The notes under the pieces: model-generated
Told to the model about the DNA's origin: nothing
What the model saw: only the letters and a program-made list of their open reading frames with translations
Databases searched by the model: none
Made by a program: the position numbers and the translations under genes
Assembly (NCBI GenBank): GCA_944470555.2
Contig: OX104127.1
Coordinates: forward strand, 139,518,786 to 139,582,785
Direction of reading: 5' to 3'
Source: Heterobilharzia americana
Taxonomy: Eukaryota > Platyhelminthes > Trematoda > Strigeidida > Schistosomatidae
Length of the DNA: 64,000 nucleotides
Shown: positions 56,540-64,000 of the stretch, piece after piece
How the letters are laid out: each line of letters begins with the position of its first letter
Position numbering within the stretch: the first letter of the stretch is position 1

Positions 56540-57975
56540 TCAAACTAAAAAATGGTGAAGAATATTTGCAGCTTAAGTGGATGGGCTTGATTGTGTTGTG
56601 CCCCCTGAGCTGGGTGGTTTAATCGTGGAGCCTTGATCATCTTTCTCGCCGACAACATCAGTACTGACTTTTATATGAAACGAGTTGTCAATATCTCTCT
56701 GTGAGTGGTTCAGTAGCTTCCCCTGACGAACTGGTTTGTGACTACTTGTTTCCTTCGACTGTTGTATCACTGACGGCATAGATTTTCTTGTTGGCTGTCC
56801 CTCTGTTTCACCTATGACCTTTCTATTGCTTATCATTCTTCTTATTGGTTGAAAAACTGAGTCCACGTCTATACATCTGTTGATTGCTGACTGACCTGAG
56901 TGAATTCATGTCCATAGCTGTTATCCACATGCATTGAAATGAGTGATGAAATGTCGTGACATTTAATAGTCAATTGGTGTTAATGTAGGCGGAAGCGAAG
57001 CGGGTGACCACTTTGTCTAATCTAGGGATGATCATAGTTATTGCAGTTGATTTTCTAAATGATATTTGGCTTGTCTTCTTTGGCTATTGCGCCCTTTAGT
57101 CTGCATAACATGGTTTGAAGGGGATTTGTTGATTGATGAATCACATGAATTCTAGGTGGTTTCAATAATCTTGTTGCGATCTCTGATATATTCTTTGTGT
57201 ACGGGAGGATGATGCGTTTGTTGATTTTTGTCGATGACTTTGCGGTTGACGATGCACGGGATAGGCATCTTCTGATAAAATGTCATGGGCAGCTGTTCTT
57301 CTTTATAGGTAATTTTCTTCGTTTCCCTGTGAAGTTGTTGCACTGTAGTTTGTTCTTGCTGTTTTGAATAGAGTCTACAAGCAATTAATTTTGTGCGTTG
57401 TTGCGTTTTTACTACTGTAGTTAAGGATTGGACCAGTGAGCGATGGGTTTCCGGTTTTCCGCATTTGTTCTACTGACTAAAAAAATCCAGGAATCACAGT
57501 TGGTTATTCAACTCCAACTCCATTGTGAAGTTGATGTCACTGGAAACGTTGTTGATCAGACTGTAAGTGTTTTCTAAATCATCTTTTAAATGATGACAAA
57601 AGTATCGTCCACACTGAGAATCCAAAGTTTTGGTCTGATTACAGGCAAAATGATGGCTCCTAGTTGTCTGCATCACTGTTCCTGAAATTAGTCCGGATAT
57701 CGGTGATTCCATTGGAGTTCCATTCATCTGTATGTATATCTTGCCATCAAACTGAAAGTATGCTGTCAGACAAAGTTCAATGAGTTCAACCAGACTTGAA
57801 CATTTAAGTTTTATACGTTCTGAAAAGTGCGTGTCTTTGGTGAGCAGGAAGGACATAGTCTCCTTGGCCAGTTGTTGTTCGATTGATGTGTTTATTACTG
57901 TGACATCGAAAGATGTCATTAATTCATCTTTTTCGACAGATTCACACTCTAAAAATAAGCTAAAGAAAGAAAGAA
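56540..57975 (-). mobile_element. Penelope-like element with part of the reverse transcriptase, interrupted by an RTE insertion
   Basis: From about 57960 the minus strand reads ELMTSFDVTVINTSIEQQLA and later KIYIQMNGTPMESPISGLIS. These are the palm segments A and B of PLE polymerases, with the active-site Asp of FDV present. PLE-type sequence then continues through 57343-57152 (LPMTFYQKMPIPCIVNRK). A disrupted GIY-YIG part follows near 57050-56880 and the tail STIKPPSSGG near 56610. There are frameshifts and a deletion within the nuclease. The 5' end is cut by RTE copy D. Confidence 0.8.
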
Positions 57976-57979
57976 ATAC

Positions 57980-58612
57980 TATGATGGGCAGCACCGTTTC
58001 AACTACAGGTGGCACAGACGAGGATGTCAAAACCAGGATCGGAAAGACAGCAAGACAGGCTTCCACTAATCTGAAATCAGTGTGGAGATCTACTGCACTC
58101 AACACAAAGAACAACATCTGGATTTTCAACACTAATGTCAAGTCAGTGCTGCTATAGGGTTCACAAACTTGGAGCGTCACGAGATGTGCCTCCAACAAAC
58201 TACAGACATTGATCAACAGCTGTCGTCTAAGCTCACTCGATACTGAAGATCAGATGGCCAGAAGAAATGAGCAACAAGGAACTCACTCTGTCTGGTAACG
58301 AACCAACCAAGAACCTATCACCGAACAAATATGCAGAAGGAAGTGGAGATGGATTGGATGTGGCATACAATGAGAAGGCTGACTGGGGACATCACGCGCT
58401 GAGCCAGGTCTTTCAGTGGAATCCAATGGGGAAACGACGAGTTGAGCGTCCGAAGGTGACGTAGGGGAGATCATGTGAGAAATAAATGAAAGGTTGTGAG
58501 CAGACTCGAGCGAGGTTCAAAAGACTGCAGAGAAGAGAGTGCAATGGAGGTGTGCTAGTCAAGCCCTATGTTCCACTAGGAGCCCAAGGGAAAAACAATA
58601 TAATATAATAAT
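57980..58612 (+). mobile_element. 5'-truncated RTE-like retrotransposon (copy D)
   Basis: It starts near CAGCACCGTTTCAACTACAG and continues with DEDVKTRIGKTARQASTNLK and CRLSSLDTEDQMAR. It then reads DWGHHALSQVFQWNPMGKRR with the VERPKV extension, and ends GTTCCACTAGGAGCCC plus an AAT-rich tail. It retains the segment deleted in copy C. It lies in opposite orientation against the truncated end of the PLE. Confidence 0.85.
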
Positions 58613-58615
58613 AAT

Positions 58616-59002
58616 GATAAATATAAAACGATAAGAAAGCTTACTTATAACATGTTGAACCTGTCAAACTTTGACACGTCATCTATTCAACCAAGAACAG
58701 GGCTGTTTCCTGAAACCTCGCTGCTAAGAATGGGAAATAATGAATATTGCCTAATTCACCTTTTAGGTCGATATGTATTGCCGAAGCGTCAGCCACTAGG
58801 TCAGTAGGGCACGAGAGCCATATTTTATGCAGGGGGTATCATTTGTTGTTTATTGATACTTGCGATTCCTCGTTACTACATAGGATCGATTTGCTCAACT
58901 TCAAGTACCAAACAACATCAATATCTTTGTTAAAACTTTTAAAGTTTAACTGTAAAATCTTTTCATCACCCTTATTTTGAATTATTTTGTTTTCATTGAA
59001 AG
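58616..59002 (+). other. Intron end before the candidate third exon
   Basis: It ends in a T-rich stretch followed by GAAAG at 58998-59002 and a second AG at 59005-59006. No other feature was recognised. Confidence 0.4.
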
Positions 59003-59264
59003 AAAGTACAACTTCCGAATCTCTGACAAACGGATATCAAACAGTCTTTCCTCTAATTCCTATCCCAGTCAATTTGATCGATTTGATCTTAAACGTCATT
59101 CCTTTCGATTGCCTAGAACACCACCATCAGACAGTCTTTACTTGCAAGAAACTGGTAGATTTCAAAGATCTTGGTCAGAAAGAAGTAAACCTTCATGGAA
59201 ATCGTGGAAAAATTCAGAGTCCACCAACTATGGTCGATTAGTTGAACCTTTTGATCCACCAAAA
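59003..59264 (+). CDS. CAP-Gly protein, probable exon C: Ser/Arg/Pro-rich linker
   Basis: An open frame runs through the whole segment, with KRISNSLSSNSYPSQFDRF, HSFRLPRTPPSDSLYLQETG, WSERSKPSWKSWKNSEST and LVEPFDPPK. It ends in phase 0 at a strong donor GTAAGC (59265). Such basic, Ser/Pro-rich stretches flank CAP-Gly domains in CLIP proteins and help bind the microtubule lattice. Joining 35646 directly to 59003 gives the wrong frame. Joining from the alternative donor after 35650 gives SSVDQSKKYNFRISDK in frame. Otherwise an intervening exon must exist. Assignment to this gene rests on strand, position and composition, not on homology. Confidence 0.58.
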
Positions 59265-61620
59265 GTAAGCATTACCTCATGTAAATTAAATTTTGTCTAA
59301 ATTTGTCTAAAAAGTATGAATTTTATTGTGAAACGACTTCAGTGCTAACAGTTTAAAAAAATAAAAGTAGAATAAGGAAATTCTTCAGTGTAAGCCGATG
59401 AACTTCCAGAAAATGACAACAAGTATACAACTTATAACTGGTTTATAATCTCTACTGAATGGTTCATCTAAGATTTTTCCCATCAGTTGTATACACTTTG
59501 ATTGACCTTTGTCTTAGTCTCAACAAATTTCAAACGAATAATTTTTTAATCACTGTAGTTTAGAGATAAATATGTTTCTTTCCTTCTCACGCTAGCTGCT
59601 TGATTAAGTTTTCTCTTAATGTGATAAAGATTGGATGAAGAGAGAAGTTAGCTGACTGAGTTATTCTTGACTGACTAAATAATTGAGTTAAAAACTAAGC
59701 AGTAATGAACAGTAGGGTTTCGTATGTCAACTGGCAAAACCTATAATACCTTGTTGTAAATCTGCAGTGACTTTAAATTTATTTCTGATTCATCGGTTAT
59801 ATATGCATACATTAACATACCAATCAAGTATGCTTAAGTTATTTATTTGGTTGGGGCCTGGAGCAAATCTATATTGATGACTTCCACTTGCATCCCTGTG
59901 TTTAGTGTTTCTGCTGAGACTCAGATAAAGCACAAATCTTATAATATACCGCAACTTTATTCACTAGGATACCTAGTCTTAGAAACTAAATGGTAAACAG
60001 CACCAGAGCTGAATTTCATGTTGATACCCAATTAACCGTGCGAGCTTGTCCTTTCACTAACAAAACTGTCTAACATAATCCGATGGAGTGAATGGTAGGG
60101 AATTACAGTCTAAGTAATACTTTGGGTAATTTAGCATCAAAAAATATCTTTTGCACAACTTCCTTATGAAACTTAGTAAAGTGACGCAGGGGATAAAAAT
60201 TAATACACTTACGACATTAACGCGATCAGACACTTGGAGCGGATACGAATAGCGATTGTTCTCTCTTAGAACCTTATACTTCAATGAGCCGCGAAAATCA
60301 GAAGACGACTGGCCTGTATTTGACAAAGCACATCATTTATATACAGTTTTCATCGACATATGAAACCATTAGGTCAGAGGTTGGATACTTATTTTGACTG
60401 GTCAGTTGTATGACAAAATTGTCCAATAAAGTTTCTACTTATTACATGGTAACATGAAACAAAGGCTGAAATCCAAAACTTCTACCTTAACTGCTGATGA
60501 CTTAGAATGTTGATTTTGACTTAGGCTGCTTCCGATCCCTTAGTTTCAATGAAAATATTTTTATGCAGTCAGTGTTTGAAACGTATTGTATGCTAGAATA
60601 TCTACCCACCTTTTTTGTTTATCTGTCTTAAAGACAATCTAAATTTTCAGCATAAATATTGACCACAATCAAATACTTATATTCTTTTCAAGATCAAGTT
60701 TTGAAGAAAATCTGACACATTATCAGTCTGCTTTTTGTCTAAAACTGTACTTGTTCTGCTTGTCTACTTTCGTATGAGTATTCACTTTGTGCTTATAAAC
60801 GATAATACTGATAAACTGAGCTTTCTTAGATTTTGTTCTCTTGACAAATTTGAAAAAAGCAAAAACGAATAGAATTGCAGAACAAAATGACATCATTATA
60901 TTCCACGTATATTCATCAGCTGCATTCCACTCAAAATGTCTTATCTTAGTCACTCATTGTTTAAATATTACTTTGTCTTGAATCCGTGTTTATTTGACAG
61001 CATTTTTATAGGTCTGAAGTTATTTAACCCCATAAAAAATCTCATTTATCTCAGCCAAAATATCCAATTTGGAATTGTACACAACTGAATAATATCCTCA
61101 TATAAAATGATATCATTATATCCTACAAATTTGTTCATGATCCTCCTATTTAGAGATTCAGTTTATTGATCGCATGATATGTCAACTGTATATATACCAT
61201 AGTCACCAGTCATACATTCAGATCGACTGCGTTACAGATTAAATACTATAAATTGATGTCCACATGATAGCTTCTTATCACGACGACGTATATGTTGATA
61301 GTAACGTGGTTGTTACCATTGTAACATGTCACTCACTTATCATTATCTGTGTTATTGTAGTTAGTTTTTGCATTGAACTACTTGAAACCGAGAAATTCTC
61401 CCCCTCCCATTCAGATGTGTTTTCCGGTGAATAAAAATTATATACCACATAGAACAAGCATTTTTTTGCAAAATATTATATGCTTAGAATATTCCAAAAT
61501 CACACCTTAGCCTATACTTCTCAGATGACTGTATCTCTTTTGCAATTTGAAGGAAATGTTATAAATTTGACATCTTGAAAACGTATAACTGTAAACAAAT
61601 TGACCAATAAAACTATGTTT
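59265..61620. other. Downstream intron of the CAP-Gly gene
   Basis: No further exon is recognisable. The minus-strand frames at 60057-60326 and 60723-60953 lack domain or splice support. Confidence 0.4.
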
Positions 61621-61624
61621 TTCT

Positions 61625-61806
61625 ATTGTTACTTGTATTATCCCATCGTTGATTCAACTGAATCGATCGCTCTCTATTGACATATGGGCTCTTATGCGGA
61701 TGCCTCGATATTGTTTGTGTTTCAATTCTGTATTATTGATGGATAAGTAACCAGTAATGGAATTCAAGACATCCATTTCCTCCTATTTAGGATTCATCAG
61801 TTGGGT
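61625..61806 (-). repeat. Smα-type repeat: hammerhead and tail
   Basis: Minus-strand order is the hammerhead (61806-61762) then the tail down to about 61625, which includes CATATGTCAATAGAGAGCG and GATAATACAAGTAAC. The tail is the same one found twice as an inverted pair at 24.6-24.84 kb. The tRNA-like head is missing. Confidence 0.65.
61762..61806 (-). ncRNA. Smα-type hammerhead ribozyme, partly degenerate
   Basis: The core CTGATGA reads from 61800 to 61794 on the minus strand. Stem II UCC/GGA, GAAA and the GUC cleavage triplet (61770-61768) are all present. Stem I keeps only CAA/UUG, and the closing 10.1-11.1 pair is A/G instead of G/C. Slow or no cleavage is expected. Confidence 0.65.
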
Positions 61807-61815
61807 GTACCTACA

Positions 61816-62369
61816 CCTCAGTGATCACTGCTACTGAACTTCTTTTTTTAAGATCATGTTTTAGTTAAGCCAAATGGCAATAAAATTTTTAAACTTCAAT
61901 CGGGTGTATTATTTCAAAATGAGTAAATATAATCTTGCAAATTCATATTTCATAAATAACGTATTACTCTCAATATCGTCAGTACTTTTAGTTGGTAATT
62001 ATTTTCTTTTTCTAACATTGGCCTATAAGACTATTAAGTTGAGCAGTATTTTCTTAACAGGAAAATTGACAACATACCACACTTCAAGTAAATGGAGCTT
62101 TTTGACTACAAAAAATATTATTGTAGCCAATGAATACATGAACTAACTGGTCGCCACGTGCTGCTTGTCTGTATTTAAAAATTTGTTAGTATTCATAAAT
62201 TCCTTAACACTTACTTTAGAATATGATCATATATTACTGTTTAAAAGCATAAGTAGCATTTGGCAAAATAAGTATCCTTCTTTCTTTTTTTTTCTGTCTC
62301 TAACAAACATCCATAAGTAAGAGACGATATTGATCGCATAAAACATTCTCCTACAGTTTAACTAATAAA
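61816..62369. other. Spacer
   Basis: The 90-codon AT-rich frame at 61874-62146 looks hydrophobic only because of its base composition and is not called as a gene. Confidence 0.4.
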
Positions 62370-63065
62370 CTGTCATGGTGAAGAATATTTGTAGCTCAGG
62401 TGGATGGTCTTGGTTATATTGTGTTCTCTGAGTTGTTTACTCGTGAAGCTTTTATCGTCTTTCTAGGCGACATCATCAGCACTAACTTCAGTATGAAGTG
62501 AGCTGTCAATATCTCTCCGTGAGTAATTTAGTAGCTTGCTCTGACGATGTGTTCTGTGATTGGTTGTTCCCTCTAATTATTGTATCATTGACTGTATATA
62601 TTTTTTTGTTGGCTGTCCCTCTGCCTGACCTCTGACCTTTCTGTCGTTTATCATTTTTATTAATGGTTGATAGATTGGGTCTATGTCTATACATCTGTTG
62701 ATTGCTGACTGACCTGGATCACGGGCTTCTAGGAATTCTCTGATATTCTTTGTGTTTCCTTTGTCCAAAATTTCTACATTGTCGAAATTGAAATCATGTC
62801 CATAATTATCCACATGCATTGAAATGAGTGGTGAAATGTCATGACGTTGGTGTTCTTGTAGACGAAGGCGAAGAAGGCAACCGCTTTGTCTAATGTAGGG
62901 ATGATTATAATTATTGCAGTTGATTTTGTAAATGATATTCGGTTTGTCTTCTTTACTTGTTGCATCCTTTGGCCCGCATAATAGTTTTTGGAGGGAATTT
63001 GTTGGTTTATGAACCACACCAATTCTAAGTGGTCGGCAAGTGAACTCCTGCATGGATGCCTTGAT
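62370..63065 (-). mobile_element. Penelope-like element fragment: GIY-YIG domain and tail
   Basis: The 158-codon minus-strand frame (63053-62577) is the longest intact GIY-YIG piece here. It reads RIGVVHKPTNSLQKLLCGPK, NIIYKINCNNYNHPYIRQSG, L-R-L-Q-E-H-Q, and HDISPLISMHVDNYGHDFNF. It then continues with LEARDPGQSAINRC and DIDPIYQPL. The G of the YIG-equivalent is replaced in Y-I-R-Q. The tail to about 62370 matches the copy at 56.55-56.8 kb. No polymerase part is present. Confidence 0.82.
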
Positions 63066-63110
63066 GTTGCCTGTGTTTCGATTTTATGGTGGTTAGTGGC
63101 TTATAAATAT
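63048..63110 (-). repeat. Short Smα tail fragment
   Basis: ATGCCTTGATGTTGCCTGTG and TTTCGATTTTATGG, followed by TGGTTAGTGGCTTA, match pieces of the Smα tail and 3' flank seen at 61.7 and 24.3 kb. It adjoins the PLE fragment. Confidence 0.45.
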
Positions 63111-63166
63111 ATATTCTATGGCTGGAAATACTAGTAATTTCTTTGCCGCTTTTCCCTTTTCTTTGC

Positions 63167-63193
63167 ATATATATATATATATATATATATATA
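63167..63193. repeat. (AT)n microsatellite, 27 bp
   Basis: An uninterrupted AT run. Confidence 0.9.
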
Positions 63194-64000
63194 ATCTAGA
63201 AGTTTGAGAAATATAAACATGAAAAAAGATTAAACTAATATGACGTCATTTACGGGCACCACACTTCTATACGTGAACCGAAGTTTACCATTCATCAGTA
63301 GTATATATATCTGACTGGGAAATCGACCTGATAATCTAGCACAAAGTATTTATTTATTTTTGACATAAGTTGGTTCATACATCATTTTTAATTTTCTATA
63401 TTATTTTCAGAGTTAAGTCCAACAACTTATGTCAGAAATGAATTTTACCTAATATAGGTGATTTAATGATTGAAGGTTATTCTAAATAGTTTATTTGATT
63501 CATGATATTTTATTGCTCCTAAAAAAACTTAACGAAATTCATACTTCACTCTCAGTTATACTTTATTTCTAATTTCCCTTATATCTTAAAAAGCTCCTCA
63601 ATTTGACAAAGGAAGAAGCCAGAAAGCTATTCACTTAGATTTATTCAGTGAAATGGCGACATGAATATAATTCTATAGATGTTCTGTCTCATTTTTTCCA
63701 GTGTTTCTGATAATGAATGAATGAATTGGTAATAAACAGCTCAAATGCCTTTTTATGCATACATTTTAAAGGATTCAGCCTCTCTTCCTTTTTCATTTTT
63801 TTTACTTATTCAAAATGAATAATCCTGTCTAATCAGACATACGTGTGGAGTCATTAACAATATGCGGGAAACAATGAATTCCTATATGACATAAGTTCCG
63901 GTTACTTAGGGAGAAAAGTTTTGTAGTATGCAGACATAAAGCAAAAAATAAGGACAGAAATCTTCATTTTTACCAAAAATAATATTTTAGGTCGAAAATT
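63194..64000. other. Spacer to the right edge
   Basis: No exon recognised. A small inverted repeat, GACATAAGTTG near 63362 against CAACTTATGTC near 63422, could form a short hairpin. Confidence 0.4.

Noticed and set aside
61874..62146. 90-codon hydrophobic-looking frame
   Set aside because: Hydrophobic character follows from AT-rich codons (Phe, Leu, Ile, Tyr, Asn, Lys); no homology or exon signals.
63580..63640. Lys/Glu/Leu-rich stretch resembling a coiled-coil exon (NLTKEEARKLF)
   Set aside because: The frame closes with a stop after a few codons and no donor follows.
1..64000. Bacterial-type features (operons, CRISPR arrays, Shine-Dalgarno sites)
   Set aside because: No evenly spaced direct repeats or clustered co-directional genes; all evidence points to a eukaryotic intron-rich genome.

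Overview
The window looks like blood-fluke (Schistosoma-type) nuclear DNA. It is AT-rich, host coding sequence is very sparse, and the exons that exist are separated by introns of 16-23 kb. The rest is dense with decayed retroelements: RTE-like non-LTR elements, Penelope-like elements (PLEs) with GIY-YIG endonuclease domains, and tRNA-headed short repeats carrying hammerhead-ribozyme (HHR) motifs. One HHR family matches the known schistosome Smα element. The species cannot be fixed from the sequence alone.

One host gene is well supported, on the + strand. Exon A (18596-18965) holds the start codon, a Ser/Thr/Asn-rich N-terminus and the first half of a CAP-Gly domain. Exon B (from 35524) completes the CAP-Gly domain. 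A Ser/Arg/Pro-rich open segment with good splice signals at 59003-59264 is a probable further exon. The domain most resembles the CLIP-170/CLIP-190 microtubule plus-end family, and the gene runs on past the right edge.

Everything else recognised is mobile DNA. An RTE-like family is present as two nearly full-length minus-strand copies with perfect target-site duplications (11.2-14.5 kb and 30.2-33.5 kb) and three truncated plus-strand copies (1-646, 47.3-48.0 and 58.0-58.6 kb). A second RTE-like family is represented by decayed minus-strand copies (3.8-4.2, 38.7-41.5, 50.3-50.9, 52.6-53.6 kb) and a plus-strand tail at 6.4 kb. PLE remnants lie at 0.65-1.1, 29.0-29.5, 34.3-35.45, 36.4-37.3, 56.5-58.0 and 62.4-63.1 kb. 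No autonomous element here has an intact reading frame.

The most interesting layer is the short repeats. At least three families with a tRNA-like (pol III A/B box) head carry a different hammerhead-type core. For two of them the by-eye consensus forms well-paired catalytic folds even though individual copies are damaged. Several repeats occur as head-to-head inverted pairs that would fold into long hairpins. Long (AT)n and (TAC)n microsatellites complete the picture.
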